Made by a program: the position numbers and the translations under genes. From the NCBI GenBank assembly GCA_014874485.1, contig JADBJK010000017.1, positions 1 through 64,000 of the forward strand: a stretch of 64,000 nt of DNA, given 5' to 3'. This DNA is from Chloroflexota bacterium. GTDB taxonomy: Bacteria > Chloroflexota > Anaerolineae > DTLA01. Below the pieces are notes generated by a model. The model was not told the origin of the DNA and ran no database searches. It saw only the letters and a program-made list of their open reading frames with translations. Below, in pieces: positions 36,509 through 46,596 of the stretch (positions within the stretch are counted from its first letter, which is position 1; each line of letters starts with the position of its first letter).

Positions 36509-37256
36509 ACAACGCCCAGGCGCGAAAGAGCGCGGGGCTGAACCCCCGCGCGGGGCTAAACCCCCGCGCTGAAAGGGCGAAGCCCCGTCGGGGCTGGTCG
36601 TAGCCCGCAGGGCTTTGTCCATTTAGCCCGATGCTTTAGCATCGGGCGGCGGGGGCGCGAGTGGGGGCCGTTCGGATCGCGAAACCCGCGAAAGGGCACG
36701 AAAGGCGCGAAAGGGCGCGGGGCTAAACCCCCGCGCTGAAAGGGCGAAGCCCCGTTGGGGCTGGGCGCAGCGTGCGTCCCCACGGGCAGCCCGCAGGGCT
36801 TTGTGCGTTCAGCCCGACGGCTTCAGCATCGGGCGGGGCGTTTGGACCACGAAATCCGCGAAAGGGCGCGAAAGGCGCGAAAGAGCGCGGGGCTGAACCC
36901 CCGCGCTGAAAGGGCGAAGCCCCGCTGGGGCTGGCCGTAGCCCGCAGGGCTTTGTCCGTTCAGCCCGACGGCTTCAGCCTCGGGCGGGGCGTTTGGACCA
37001 CGAAATCCGCGAAAGGGCGCGAAAGGCGCGAAAGAGCGCGGGGCTAAACCCCCGCGCTGAAAGGGCGAAGCCCCGTCGGGGCTGGGCGCAGCGTGCGTCC
37101 CCACGGGCAGCCCGCAGGGCTTTGTCCGTTCAGCCCGACGGCTTCAGCCTCGGGCGGGGCGTCGCCGCGCGGGGCTAAACCCCCGTTGGGGCGGGGCGCA
37201 GCGTGCGTGCGTCCCAACCCGCCGCGTAGGGGCGCAGCGTGCTGTGTCCCTACCTG
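36509..37256. repeat. Four-unit hairpin-rich repeat array
   Basis: Four related units of about 150-170 bp are anchored by GAAAGGGCGAAGCCCC at 36571, 36738, 36908 and 37059, with a partial fifth after 37161. Each holds, in order, small hairpins of the kinds GCGGGG-CTRAAC-CCCCGC, AGCCCC-GT-CGGGGCT and AGCCC-GC-AGGGCT, then CCCGA-CGGCTTCAGCA-TCGGG. Some units have an insertion reading GCAGCGTGCGTCCCCACGGG. The 748-nt gap has no gene. Structured RNA or REP-like DNA are the alternatives. Confidence 0.8.
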
Positions 37257-38435
37257 CTAGATGATCCCCATCTCCTTCCCGACCTTCGCGAAGATGTCCA
37301 GCACGCGGTCCATCTGCTCGTCGGTGTGGGTGGCCATGTAACTGGTGCGCAGCAGCGCCATGCCAGGCGGCACCGCCGGCGAGATGACCGGGTTGGTGTA
37401 CACGCCCGCGGCGAACAGCGCCTTCCACGTCATGAACGTCTTGGTGTCGTCGCCGATGATGATGGGGATGATGGGCGTCTGGGTCTCGCCCACGTTGAAC
37501 CCCAGCGCCTTGTACCCCTTGCGCATCTTGTCGGCGATGGCCAGCAGTCGCTCGCGGCGCTCCGGCTCGGTCTGCATGATCTCCAGGGCCGCCAGGGCCG
37601 CTGCCGCGTTGGCCGCGGGGATGCTCGCGCTGAAGATGAGCGACCGCGCCGTGTGCTTGATGTAGTCAATCACCTTCGCCTTGCCCGCAATGAACCCGCC
37701 CAGCGACGCGAACGACTTGCTGAACGTCCCCATCACCAGGTCGGCGTCGTCGTCCATGCCGAAATGGGCCGCCGTCCCGCGCCCCTCGCCCAGCACGCCG
37801 ATGGAGTGGGCGTCGTCCACCATCAGGCGCGCACCGTACTTCTTGCAGATGGGGGCAATCTCCGGCAGCGGTGCGATGTCCCCGCCCATGCTGAAGACGC
37901 CGTCCACAACGACCAGTTTGCCCGCATCCTCGGGCAGCGACGCGAGGACGCGCTCCAGGTCGGCCATGTCGTTGTGGCGAAACCGCTTCATCTCGCCGAA
38001 GGCCAGCCGACAGCCGTCCACGATGCTGGCGTGGTCGTCGCGGTCGGTGATGACGAAATCGCCGCGCCCCACCAGCGACGAAATCGTGCCCACGTTGGTC
38101 TGGTAGCCGGTGCTGAAGACGAGCGCGGCTTCCTTGCGCATGAACGCCGCCAGCCGCCGCTCCAGTTCCTCGTGCAGTTCCAGCGTGCCGTTGAGGAAGC
38201 GCGACCCCGTGCACGATGTCCCGTAGCGCCGAATGGCGTCCAGCGCGGCCTCGCGCACCTTGGGGTGCGTCGTCAGGCCCAGGTAGTTGTTGGAGCCGAT
38301 CATGATGAGGCGGTGGCCGTTGATGACCACCTCTGTCCCTTCGGTATCCTGCAGCGGAATGAAGTACGGATAATACCCTGCCTTGCGGGCGTCTGCTGCC
38401 TGCGTAAACTGCTCACACTTCGCAAAGATGTCCAT
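37257..38435 (-). CDS. Alpha-oxoamine synthase (serine palmitoyltransferase/KBL/BioF family)
   Basis: This 392-aa PLP enzyme condenses an amino acid with an acyl-CoA and loses CO2. [38 protein letters not shown] and [12 protein letters not shown]-like text (here [12 protein letters not shown]) resemble bacterial serine palmitoyltransferase-like members more than Bio[17 protein letters not shown] holds the PLP-contacting Asp and His, and [12 protein letters not shown] the Schiff-base lysine. No bio or lipid-A genes are adjacent, so the substrate is undecided. It lies 94 nt downstream of the amidohydrolase on the same strand. Confidence 0.8.
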   Translation of the reverse strand: MDIFAKCEQFTQAADARKAGYYPYFIPLQDTEGTEVVINGHRLIMIGSNNYLGLTTHPKVREAALDAIRRYGTSCTGSRFLNGTLELHEELERRLAAFMRKEAALVFSTGYQTNVGTISSLVGRGDFVITDRDDHASIVDGCRLAFGEMKRFRHNDMADLERVLASLPEDAGKLVVVDGVFSMGGDIAPLPEIAPICKKYGARLMVDDAHSIGVLGEGRGTAAHFGMDDDADLVMGTFSKSFASLGGFIAGKAKVIDYIKHTARSLIFSASIPAANAAAALAALEIMQTEPERRERLLAIADKMRKGYKALGFNVGETQTPIIPIIIGDDTKTFMTWKALFAAGVYTNPVISPAVPPGMALLRTSYMATHTDEQMDRVLDIFAKVGKEMGII

Positions 38436-38529
38436 TTCCCTCTCCCGAAATCCAGAATGACTTGCGGAGTCGCCTCCGCTTATTCCCGAAAACCCGCCCG
38501 CGCCCCCGTGGTTACGGCCGACGTGCGGC

Positions 38530-39912
38530 CTACACCACCGGCCAGCGCGGGCTGACCCGCACGCCCGCCCGTTCGTACAGCGCCTCGGCCCGCGCCCGCG
38601 CCGTCTGCATCACCCGCTCCTCGTCCAGCGTCAGCACGCGCCCGTCGCGCACGACCGGCTTGCCGTCCACCACCACTAGCCGCACGTCGGCGCCGGTGGC
38701 GCAATGCACGACCGTGGACACGGGATTGGGCGACGGCGTCAGGTGCGGCTTGTTCATGTCCAGCACCACGAAGTCGGCCTTCTTGCCCGCTTCCAGCGAG
38801 CCGATTTCGTCCTCCCAGCCCAGCGCCTTCGCCCCGTTGATGGTGGCCATCTCCAGCGCCGTCTCGGCGGGCACGGTCTGCGGATCCAGCAGCCGCGCCT
38901 TCTGGAGATAGCACACCCAGCGCAGGTCGCGGAGCAGGTCGTAGGTGTTGTTGCTGGGGCCGCCGTCGCACCCCACGGACACGTTCACGCCCGCCTCCAC
39001 CATCTCGGCGATGCGGGCGAACCCCGACGCCAGTTTGGAGTTGGACGCGGGGTTGTGCGTAACGTGCGTGCCCGTCTCGGCGAGCATGCGGATTTCGTCG
39101 TCATCCACCCAGATGACATGGGCCAGGACGCGGCGCGGCCCCAGTAGGCCCACGTCCTGGGCGAACTCCACGGGCTTGCGCCCGTAGGTGCCCAGCAGGA
39201 ACTCGCGGTCGGCGCGCACCTCGGCCAGGTGCACCGTGATGCCCATGCCGCGCTTGTCGGCCAGGCGCGCGATCTCGCGGTACAGTTCGGGGCTGACACC
39301 GCCGGGCGTCCGCGGGCCGAACCAGATTTTCACCCGCCCGTCGCCCGCGCCGTCCCACCGGTCAAAGGCGTCCAACGCCTGGCGCAGGCTGACATCGCGA
39401 TCCTCGCGCATGCCCGGGTACATCCAGTCATCCTTGGACGCATAGGTGGCGGTGTCCATGACGATCTTGGACAGGACGCCGCGCATGCCCGACTGGATGA
39501 GGGCCTCGGCGATGCCGTCCAGCCCGTAGCGTCCGGCGATCATGCACTCCAGGAAGGCCGTCGTGCCCGACTTGAGCATCTCCACCATGCAGAGTTCGGC
39601 GCTGGCGCGGCCATCGGCCTCGTCGTAGTTGCCCTGGAGCACCCAGACGCGCTTGCCCAGCCACTCTATGAGTTCCAGGTCGTCGGCGCAGCCGCGGATC
39701 ATGGCCTGGGCCAGGTGCACGTGGGTGTCCACCAGACCGGGGATCACCACGTCGTCGCGCAGGTCTTCGCGGGGCTCGTCGGGGAAGGCCTGGGCCAGGT
39801 CGTAGGACTTGCCCACCGCGGCGATGCGCCCGTCGCGCACAAGGATGGCGCCGTCCTGGATGATGCGCCGGGCTTTGTCCACCGTAATCAGCGTGCCGTG
39901 CTCGTACAGCAT
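38530..39912 (-). CDS. Amidohydrolase, MtaD/AtzA-type deaminase
   Basis: The 460-aa metal-dependent hydrolase has the HxH motif in [16 protein letters not shown], a metal/substrate His in ITVHLAEV, another in [11 protein letters not shown] and the late Asp in GCDGGPSNN. These match the 5-methylthioadenosine/S-adenosylhomocysteine deaminase and AtzA/TrzN group, usually deaminating or dechlorinating purines or triazines. The length fits. Nucleoside uptake is encoded in the same window at 24095-31169. The start at 39912 follows GGAGGG. Confidence 0.82.
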   Translation of the reverse strand: MLYEHGTLITVDKARRIIQDGAILVRDGRIAAVGKSYDLAQAFPDEPREDLRDDVVIPGLVDTHVHLAQAMIRGCADDLELIEWLGKRVWVLQGNYDEADGRASAELCMVEMLKSGTTAFLECMIAGRYGLDGIAEALIQSGMRGVLSKIVMDTATYASKDDWMYPGMREDRDVSLRQALDAFDRWDGAGDGRVKIWFGPRTPGGVSPELYREIARLADKRGMGITVHLAEVRADREFLLGTYGRKPVEFAQDVGLLGPRRVLAHVIWVDDDEIRMLAETGTHVTHNPASNSKLASGFARIAEMVEAGVNVSVGCDGGPSNNTYDLLRDLRWVCYLQKARLLDPQTVPAETALEMATINGAKALGWEDEIGSLEAGKKADFVVLDMNKPHLTPSPNPVSTVVHCATGADVRLVVVDGKPVVRDGRVLTLDEERVMQTARARAEALYERAGVRVSPRWPVV

Positions 39913-39956
39913 GGTTTCCCTCCGTTGGGCGTAGGACTGTGGAGACGGTTAGGGGC

Positions 39957-39985
39957 ATTGTAGGCAAAGGGCATCGTGGGGTCAA
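39957..39985 (-). promoter_or_regulatory. Promoter of the amidohydrolase gene
   Basis: On the minus strand TTGACC (39985-39980) and TACAAT (39962-39957) are 17 nt apart, about 45 nt before the start codon. Confidence 0.7.
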
Positions 39986-39989
39986 ATCG

Positions 39990-40554
39990 GCGCAGGCGGG
40001 GGGCAATTGTAGGGGCGCAATCGGTGGGGCGGGATTGGCGGGGGCAATTGGCGGGGGGCAATTGTAGGGAATTGTAGGGGCGCAATTCAATTGCGCCCCT
40101 ACAATATGTTTCATTCAATTATTCCCGCAACATATCGCGGTTGAATTGCGCCAGCACGATGCGTTTCCGTTCAAATGGGACGCAATCGGCGGGGGCGGGA
40201 TGGGCGTGGGGGCGCGATTGGTGGGGGCGGGATTGGTCGGGGCGAATCGTGGGGGGCGATTGTGGGGGGGATTGGCGTGGGCGCGATTGTGGGGGCGCGA
40301 TTGGTGGGCCCAATTGTAGGGGCGCAATTCAATTGCGCCCCTACAATATGTTTCATTCAATTATTCCCGCAACATATCGCGGTTGAATTGCGCCAGCACG
40401 ATGCGTTTCCGTTCAAAGGGGGCGCAATCGGTGGGGGCGGGATTGGCGTGGGCGCGATTGGGGGGGCGCGATTGGTGGGCGCAATTGTAGGGGCGCAATT
40501 CAATTGCGCCCTACAATATGTTTCATTCAATTGCGCCCCTACATGCGTTTCCAT
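39990..40554. repeat. Direct repeats with ATTGTAGGGGCGCAATT palindromes
   Basis: A palindrome with arms ATTGTAGGGGCGCAATT, a single central C and the complement occurs at 40071-40105 and 40313-40347. A third copy at 40484-40517 lost one base. The first two each begin an approximately 100-bp direct repeat (to 40174 and 40417, offset 242 bp). They are separated by tracts of GATTGG, GGGGGCGG and GCGCGATTG words. The G-rich strand is very asymmetric. No gene lies in this 640-nt gap apart from the amidohydrolase promoter. Confidence 0.8.
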
Positions 40555-41475
40555 TCAAATTTGCCCTTGGGCGCGGAGGCGGGCCAGGACGGCGGCCAGG
40601 TCGTCCGGCAGGGGAGCCTGAAACTCGCGCCATTCGCCCGTGGATGGAAGGCGGAACGCCAGCCGCGCCGCATGAAGGAACAGCCGCGGCGCTTTGGCCC
40701 GCTGCTTGCGGAAGCCGTACACCGGGTCGCCCACGATGGGGTGGCCGATGAAGGCCATGTGGATGCGAATCTGGTGGGTGCGGCCCGTGAGGGGGTGCAC
40801 CTCCACCAGCGTGTGCGCGTCGTAGAATTCCAGAGCGCGGTACTCGGTCTGGGCCTGGCGCCCGCCGCGCGGCACCACCGCCATCTTCTTGCGCGCCCGC
40901 GGGTCCCGCCCGATGGGCGCGTCAATGAGGCCCGTCGGGGGCGACACGTGGCCTTCCACCAGCGCCAGGTACACCTTCTGCACCTCGCGCCCCTTGAACT
41001 GGGCCTGCAGGTCCCGCAGCGCCGCGTCGCCCTTCGCCACGACGATGAGGCCCGACGTGTCCTTGTCCAGTCGGTGGACGATGCCCGGGCGCAATTCGCC
41101 GCCCACGCCTGCCAGGTCGGGGCAGTGGGCCAGCACCGCGTTGACCAGCGTGCCGCTGGTGTGCCCGAACGCCGGGTGCACCACCATGCCCGCGGGCTTG
41201 TTTACCACCAGGATGTCGGCATCCTCGTACACGATGTCCAGGGGAATCGGCTCGGGCGCGATGCTCACGTCCACGGGCGGGGGAATCTCCACGGAGATGG
41301 CGTCGCCCGGCTCCAGGCGGTACGAGGCCTTGACGACCGCGCCGTTGACCAGGATACGGCCCTCGTCAATCAGGCGCTGCACGGCTGCCCGCGACAGGTC
41401 GGGCACGGCCTCGGCCACGTACTTGTCCACGCGGACGCCCCCGCGCTCGGCCTGAAGCACGATGCTGCGCTCCAT
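40555..41475 (-). CDS. rluD: RluD-type 23S rRNA pseudouridine synthase
   Basis: The 306-aa RNA-modifying enzyme starts at the ATG at 41475 after GGAGGACAC. An N-terminal S4 domain (RVDKYVAEAVPDLSRAAVQR) precedes the RluA/RluD catalytic domain with RPGIVHRLDKDTSGLIVVAK, in which the Asp after HRL is the nucleophile. HPLTGRTHQIRIHMAFIGHP is also conserved. It lies 21 nt downstream of the hybrid kinase and probably shares its transcript. RluD versus RluC/TruC specificity is assigned by general resemblance only. Confidence 0.85.
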   Translation of the reverse strand: MERSIVLQAERGGVRVDKYVAEAVPDLSRAAVQRLIDEGRILVNGAVVKASYRLEPGDAISVEIPPPVDVSIAPEPIPLDIVYEDADILVVNKPAGMVVHPAFGHTSGTLVNAVLAHCPDLAGVGGELRPGIVHRLDKDTSGLIVVAKGDAALRDLQAQFKGREVQKVYLALVEGHVSPPTGLIDAPIGRDPRARKKMAVVPRGGRQAQTEYRALEFYDAHTLVEVHPLTGRTHQIRIHMAFIGHPIVGDPVYGFRKQRAKAPRLFLHAARLAFRLPSTGEWREFQAPLPDDLAAVLARLRAQGQI

Positions 41476-41496
41476 GTGTCCTCCGTGCACGGTGGG

Positions 41497-44487
41497 CTAC
41501 GCCCCCAGGGCCTCGCGCACTTTGCGGGCCAGCGCGCGCCTGGCGAAGGGCTTTTGCAGGAAGCAAGCGCCCTCGTCCAGAATGTGGTTGTGGGCGATGG
41601 CGTTTTCCGTGTAGCCCGACACGTACAGCACTTTTGCGTCGGGGCAGATTTCGGCCAGTCGCTGCGCCAGTTCGCGCCCGTTCATGCGCGGCATCACCAC
41701 GTCGGTGATCAGCAGGTCAATGCGGCCGCCGCATTTCCTCGCGGCCTGCAGCGCCTCGGCGCCGTTGCCTGCCTCCAGCACGGTGTACCCGAGCGAGCGC
41801 AGGATGCGCGCCGCCATCTGCCGCACAGGTGCGTCGTCCTCGGTAACCAGCACCGTCTCGCTCCCGCCGACCAGGTCTTCCTCCTGGGCCTGCGCGGGCA
41901 GGGGCTGCGCCGCCTCGGCCACCTGGCGCAGGTACACCTTGAACGTGGTCCCTACCCCAGGCTCGCTGTACACGTAGATATTCCCCTCGTGCTGCTTCAC
42001 GATGCCGAACACGGTGGAAAGGCCCAGGCCCGTGCCCTTCCCCGGTTCCTTGGTCGTGAAGAACGGTTCAAAGATGCGCGACTTGACCTCGTCGGTCATG
42101 CCAACTCCCGTGTCCGTAACGGCGATGAGCACGTACTCGCCCAGGACGGCCCCCGGGTGGGTTCGCACGTAGGCGTCGTCCAGTATCACGTTGCTGGTCT
42201 CAATGGTCAGCGTGCCGCCGTCGGGCATGGCGTCGCGGGCGTTCACGGCCAGGTTCACCAGCACCTGCTCTATCTGCGCGGCATCGGCCCGGGTTGTCGC
42301 CGGCTTCGCGCCCGGGACGATGGCCAGGTCAATGTCCTCGCCAATGAGCCGTCGGAGCATCTTTCCCATGCCCCGGATGAGGTCGTTCAGGTCCACGATC
42401 TTCATCTCAAAAATCTGCTTGCGCGAGAAGGCCAGCAATTGCCGGGTGAGGTCGGCGGCGCGCGCCGCGGCGTCCAGAATCCCGTGCAGGTCGGCTGCTA
42501 CCGGGTGCTTCTGTCCCACCGTCTCCAGCGCGAAGTTGGCGTAGCCGGAGATGGCCGTGAGGAGATTGTTGAAGTCGTGGGCCACACCGCCCGCCAGCCG
42601 CCCGATGCCCTCCATCTTCTGCGCCTGGAGCAGCCGATCTTCCAGCGCCTTGCGCTCGGTGATGTCCAGCCAGGCGCCCTGGTAATGGGCAACCGTCCCA
42701 TCGTCGGCCCGCACCGCCTCCGTATAACTCTCGGTCCAGATGACGGTCCCGTCTCGGGCCTGCACGCGGAAGGTCAGTTGGAAGGTGTCCTCGCCCGCAG
42801 CCGCACGCCGCGCCAACTCATCGGCCACGCGCTGGCGGTCTTCGGGGTGAACCAGGGCATACAACGACAGCGGCCCCGTCAAAATCTCGTCGCGCGTGTG
42901 GCCGAAGCGGCCGATGTTGTCGGAGACGAACTCCATGCGACAAGGGGCCTTGGCATCGCAGCGGAACAGGGCCACCGGGCTGTGCTCCACGACCACCTTC
43001 GTCTGCCACAGGAGTTGCTCCAGGAGTTTGCGCTCGGTGATGTCGGTGAACACGGCCAGGGTGCCCACCTGGCGGTCGCCTTCCATGCGCGGGCCGCCGG
43101 CGATCTCCACGGTGATGCGCCGCCCGTCCTTGCGGATCAGGTCTACCTCGTAGCGGTCGCGCAAGCCCTGGCTGCGGCGCTCGGCGGCGGCCGCCTGAAT
43201 CGCAAGGCAGTCCGGGGCCACGATGGCTGCCCACCCTTGGCCCACCAGTTCAGCCGGTGAGTTGTAGCCGAGGATGGCCGCCGCTGCTGCGTTGGCGAAG
43301 GTGAACCGCCCGTCCATGTCATCCGTGAGTATGCCTTCCATCATGCTTTCAATCAGTCCTTCGCTGAAGTCCTTCATTCGGCGGACCTCCTCTTCGGCTC
43401 TGCGGCGATCCGAATCTCGCCGTTGCAATGCTTCGGCCATCTGGTCAAATGCGAGCGCAAGTTGACCGATTTCGCTCCGTTCGTGTCCCCAACGGACACG
43501 TGCGCCCAGGTCGCCCTCGGCAATGCTGCGGCTGGTAGCGATGATTCGCTGCACTGGCCGGACAATGCCCCAGCTCGACATGACCCAGGCGAACGCGGCG
43601 CCCAGTAGCGCCACCGCGGTGAGCACGGCAACGTTGCCCACGAACGTGCGCTGCGCGGCGCCGAAAGCCCTCTCCGCCGGCACGGCTACGAAGACGTGTA
43701 CGTCTTGGCCGGCGCTCTTGACAACCAGCGTCGCCGCCGCGTATAGGCGCTCAACCCCATCATCCCCGCGGAGGATGCGCGTCCCGTCCTTGTGAGATTT
43801 CAGGACGCTGAACACCGGATCTGCATCCAGGGGCTGGCCCAGAATGCCTGCTACATTGGGCCAATGTGCCAACACCGCGCCGTCATGGGATGCAACTGCT
43901 AATGTCCATTCCTCGCCGAGTGCGTGCAAACGCACCAAGTCGTCCAGCCATGCCCAGTTCAGCCATGCGATCAGAACGCCGGCCGTGCGGCCTTGATCGT
44001 CGTATACGGGATAGGCCAGGGGCGACGAAGGTTGCCCCGTCAGCGGGTCTGGCTCCCACTGACCCACTGCCTGCGTCCGCGCCGCGACGGCCGATTGGAA
44101 CCAGGCGCGGTCTCCGAGCGATAGCCCCGTCAGCGCCTCCGCAGACGCACAGCGAACCCTACCATCGGTCTCAGCCAGCGCCAACACCCTGATGCCTGGG
44201 TGCTCTTCCACTCCCTGTTCCAGTAGCGCGCCGCAGCCGGGTCCATGTCCCTGCAGGATAGCCGCCTGATGGTCAAGGGCATCCAGTAGCGTGATCGCAT
44301 CCTGAATGCGCTCATCCTGGCGGCTGGCAACATGCCTGGCCAATTCCATGGCCGCCTGTGCGAAATCGGCCTGTACCTGCTGCCGCTGGGATGTCAACGT
44401 GTAGGCCGACAAAGCCAGCGCGGGCACAAGCACGACGAGCAAAAGCAATGCGATATGAACCCGAAGGCTGCGAAGAGTCTGCAACAT
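41497..44487 (-). CDS. Hybrid sensor histidine kinase with receiver domain
   Basis: The 996-aa membrane sensor has a first membrane segment at about residues 10-30, then an extracytoplasmic Cache-like region (to about 285) and a second membrane segment (about 286-311). HAMP, two PAS domains (about 374-500 and 505-630), a HisKA box with [11 protein letters not shown] near residue 637, a HATPase with [11 protein letters not shown] and [11 protein letters not shown], and a C-terminal receiver ([13 protein letters not shown] near 929) follow. The HDFNNLL type often works in phosphorelays. The output regulator is not next to it. The start at 44487 follows GGGGAGGGG. Confidence 0.9.
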   Translation of the reverse strand: MLQTLRSLRVHIALLLLVVLVPALALSAYTLTSQRQQVQADFAQAAMELARHVASRQDERIQDAITLLDALDHQAAILQGHGPGCGALLEQGVEEHPGIRVLALAETDGRVRCASAEALTGLSLGDRAWFQSAVAARTQAVGQWEPDPLTGQPSSPLAYPVYDDQGRTAGVLIAWLNWAWLDDLVRLHALGEEWTLAVASHDGAVLAHWPNVAGILGQPLDADPVFSVLKSHKDGTRILRGDDGVERLYAAATLVVKSAGQDVHVFVAVPAERAFGAAQRTFVGNVAVLTAVALLGAAFAWVMSSWGIVRPVQRIIATSRSIAEGDLGARVRWGHERSEIGQLALAFDQMAEALQRRDSDRRRAEEEVRRMKDFSEGLIESMMEGILTDDMDGRFTFANAAAAAILGYNSPAELVGQGWAAIVAPDCLAIQAAAAERRSQGLRDRYEVDLIRKDGRRITVEIAGGPRMEGDRQVGTLAVFTDITERKLLEQLLWQTKVVVEHSPVALFRCDAKAPCRMEFVSDNIGRFGHTRDEILTGPLSLYALVHPEDRQRVADELARRAAAGEDTFQLTFRVQARDGTVIWTESYTEAVRADDGTVAHYQGAWLDITERKALEDRLLQAQKMEGIGRLAGGVAHDFNNLLTAISGYANFALETVGQKHPVAADLHGILDAAARAADLTRQLLAFSRKQIFEMKIVDLNDLIRGMGKMLRRLIGEDIDLAIVPGAKPATTRADAAQIEQVLVNLAVNARDAMPDGGTLTIETSNVILDDAYVRTHPGAVLGEYVLIAVTDTGVGMTDEVKSRIFEPFFTTKEPGKGTGLGLSTVFGIVKQHEGNIYVYSEPGVGTTFKVYLRQVAEAAQPLPAQAQEEDLVGGSETVLVTEDDAPVRQMAARILRSLGYTVLEAGNGAEALQAARKCGGRIDLLITDVVMPRMNGRELAQRLAEICPDAKVLYVSGYTENAIAHNHILDEGACFLQKPFARRALARKVREALGA

Positions 44488-44585
44488 ACCCCTCCCCTTT
44501 GTGCCACGGTGATAGCGTTGACGGCAAGCGTCCGCCCGCCGGGGGGAATGGGCCGAGAGGCCGTGCTGGGCGGACTCACGGGGCT

Positions 44586-44614
44586 ACTTTATCACACCTT
44601 GCACGCAAGTGCAA
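44586..44614 (-). promoter_or_regulatory. Promoter of the hybrid kinase-rluD operon
   Basis: On the minus strand TTGCAC (44614-44609) and TAAAGT (44591-44586) are 17 nt apart, about 100 nt before the kinase start. Confidence 0.6.
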
Positions 44615-44658
44615 CTGTTGTGGCGACACCAACACACGGGGCAGGTCGTAGGGGCGGG

Positions 44659-44691
44659 TCGTAGGGGCGGGTCTCAGACCCGCCCCTACGA
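44659..44691. terminator. Perfect hairpin downstream of prsA-like gene
   Basis: Arms of 16 bp (44659-44674 and 44676-44691) with a single central C carry GTAGGGGCGGGTCT. A partial copy of the arm precedes it at about 44646. It is closely related to the hairpin at 50980. It lies 20 nt after the foldase gene and could end that transcript, although no U-run follows. Confidence 0.6.
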
Positions 44692-44711
44692 TCGATCACG
44701 ATGCGTATGGG

Positions 44712-45689
44712 CTACTCCCAGGCCATCAGTTCCTCAATTTTGGCCTGGTCGCGCTGGGCCGAGAACCACTCGCTGAACGCCTGCTCCTGCATCTGCTGGA
44801 GCGTCTCGGCGTCCAGCGGGCGCACTTCCTTGCCCAGGACCTTGATGATGTGGTAGCCGAAGTCCGTCTTCACCGGCTGGCTGACCTCACCGACGGCCAG
44901 GGAGAAGGCGGCCTCCTCAAATGCGGCCACCATCATCCCGCGCGGGAACCAGCCCAGGTCCCCGCCGTTGTCCTTGGAGCCGGTGTCCTGGGAGTACTGG
45001 GCCGCCAGTTCCTCAAACGTCTTGCCGGCCTTGAGTTCGTCCAGCACCTTGCGGGCGGTCTCCTCGTCGGCCACGAGGATGTGCTGCGCGTGGACCTGTT
45101 CGGCCTCGGTGGGGCCGCCGTGGCGCTTCACCAGTTCGTCCACGATCATGGAGTCCAGAATGCGGTCGTGGAAGTACTCGTCGGTGATCTTGTTCACGGC
45201 GAGGAAGTTGTCCCAGTCCGTGTACGTGCCGCTGGAGAGGATGGACTGGCGGGTGGACTCAATCTCCGCGGCGAGGGCGGCGTCGGTGATGGTGATGCCT
45301 TCGGCCTTCGCCAGTTGGCGCGCCAATTCCAGGTTGATGAGTTGCCAGTAGGTCTGCTGCTCAATCTGCGGCAGGTATGCCTGCATCTGTGTGTCGTTCC
45401 AGTCCAGACCGTACTGCTCGGTGATGTAGATGAGTTGCCGCTCCAGTTCGCCCATGTAGAGGGTAGACGGGATGGCGACGCCGTTGACCACGGCCACGTT
45501 GGGACCTGTGGGCTGGACGACGAGTTTCAGGGCCACGTCCACGCCGCCCACGGACGAGGTCGGCTCGGGGGTCGGGGTCTCGGTGGGTGTGGGGCTGGGG
45601 GTCGCGGTGGGAGTGGCTTTGTCGCCGCACGCCGCCAGCAACAGGGCAAGCGCCAGGGCGAAGGCCAGCGCCAAGGTTGTTCGTTTCAT
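44712..45689 (-). CDS. PrsA/SurA-like peptidyl-prolyl isomerase lipoprotein
   Basis: The 325-aa exported foldase starts at 45689 after GAGGAG. It has a lipobox LAAC at Cys21 and a Thr/Pro tether. A helical SurA-like N-terminal region spans about 60-200. A parvulin domain follows (HAQHILVADEETARKVLDEL, then NGGDLGWFPRG and PVKTDFGYHIIKVL). The residues typical of active parvulins are present. It would help fold secreted proteins outside the membrane. It has its own promoter and divergent plsY upstream. Confidence 0.88.
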   Translation of the reverse strand: MKRTTLALAFALALALLLAACGDKATPTATPSPTPTETPTPEPTSSVGGVDVALKLVVQPTGPNVAVVNGVAIPSTLYMGELERQLIYITEQYGLDWNDTQMQAYLPQIEQQTYWQLINLELARQLAKAEGITITDAALAAEIESTRQSILSSGTYTDWDNFLAVNKITDEYFHDRILDSMIVDELVKRHGGPTEAEQVHAQHILVADEETARKVLDELKAGKTFEELAAQYSQDTGSKDNGGDLGWFPRGMMVAAFEEAAFSLAVGEVSQPVKTDFGYHIIKVLGKEVRPLDAETLQQMQEQAFSEWFSAQRDQAKIEELMAWE

Positions 45690-45766
45690 CGGTTTGCTCC
45701 TCATAAAAATTGGGAGGGGCGCCGGCTGGCACCCCTCACAGTCCTGTGTATCGTGACAGCAAGGGT

Positions 45767-45795
45767 ATTGTACCACGCTTTGTGCGGAATGGGAA
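45767..45795 (-). promoter_or_regulatory. Promoter of the prsA-like gene
   Basis: On the minus strand TTCCCA (45795-45790) and TACAAT (45772-45767) are 17 nt apart, about 78 nt before the start at 45689. Confidence 0.55.
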
Positions 45796-45879
45796 ATCGG
45801 GTTTTGTCGGAAATCGCCAGAGGCGGGTGTTCAGTTGCGACGCGACCCTCGCAGACGACGGCGAACAGGCAGGCGCAAC

Positions 45880-45907
45880 TTGCCACAGCGGGCGGTGTTG
45901 TTGTAAA
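45880..45907 (+). promoter_or_regulatory. Weak promoter candidate before plsY
   Basis: TTGCCA (45880-45885) and TGTAAA (45902-45907) are 16 nt apart. The boxes are only moderately good; no better candidate is seen before plsY. Confidence 0.35.
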
Positions 45908-45946
45908 AAACGCGCCACGCGAATCTTCTCACAGAGGGACGCGATC

Positions 45947-46585
45947 ATGTGGACTGATTTGTTGGTCATCGCGGCAGGGTATCTGCTCGGCTCCATCCCG
46001 TTCGCCTACCTGGTTACGCGCGCGCTCACGGGCAAGGACATCCGCTACGAGGGCGAGGGGAACGTGGGATCGCGCAACGTGATGCACGTCGTTGGGCGCG
46101 GGCCTGGGTTCCTGGTGCTGTTCCTGGACGCGGCCAAGGGCGCGGCGGCCTACTGGGTGGGGCGGCGCTTCGGCTCTGGCGACATGGCGCTCTACCTGAC
46201 GGGGTTCGCGCTCATGTTCGGGCACGGGTTCCCCGTGTGGCTGGGCTGGCGCGGGGGCAAGGGGCTGGCCGCGGCGGCGGGTTTCCTGCTCCAGATGTGG
46301 CCCTACTCGGTGCTGGGCGCGGCGGCCATCCTGGTCATCGCCCGCATGTTCATCCCCGACTTCAACCTGGCGTTTACCGTGGCGGGTGCCGCGCTGCCCA
46401 TCCTGACCTTCCTGGAGGGCAACAACCTTCAGGGCCTGCTGTTCATCGTGCTCTTCCTGGGCGTCGCGGGCCTGAAAAAGGTGATAGACCTGCCCCACGA
46501 GCGGGCCATCCGCGCCAAGAGCGGCTGGATTGAGGGCCTGGATCACGTGCGGGAGCAGCGCAATCAGCAGGCGAAGCGCGGGTAG
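45947..46585 (+). CDS. plsY: Acyl-phosphate glycerol-3-phosphate acyltransferase PlsY
   Basis: This 212-aa inner-membrane enzyme makes lysophosphatidate from acyl-phosphate and glycerol-3-phosphate. The start at 45947 follows AGAGGGA. The three family motifs are present: LGSIPFAYLV, then EGEGNVGSRNVMHVVG (the usual second motif is GSGNxGxTN, so the TN is altered), then HGFPVWLGWRGGKGLAAAAG. Five to seven hydrophobic segments are visible. It is followed 11 nt later by a GT2 gene. Confidence 0.9.
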   Translation: MWTDLLVIAAGYLLGSIPFAYLVTRALTGKDIRYEGEGNVGSRNVMHVVGRGPGFLVLFLDAAKGAAAYWVGRRFGSGDMALYLTGFALMFGHGFPVWLGWRGGKGLAAAAGFLLQMWPYSVLGAAAILVIARMFIPDFNLAFTVAGAALPILTFLEGNNLQGLLFIVLFLGVAGLKKVIDLPHERAIRAKSGWIEGLDHVREQRNQQAKRG

Positions 46586-46596
46586 GAGACGCGGCC

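Noticed and set aside
36509-37256. Group II intron, retron or small genes in the hairpin array
   Set aside because: No reverse transcriptase is encoded and the short frames across the array only restate the repeat.
43366-44487. Horizontal acquisition of the kinase sensor region
   Set aside because: It has one of the rare TCGA sites and looks slightly less GC-rich, but the difference is too small to claim without computation.
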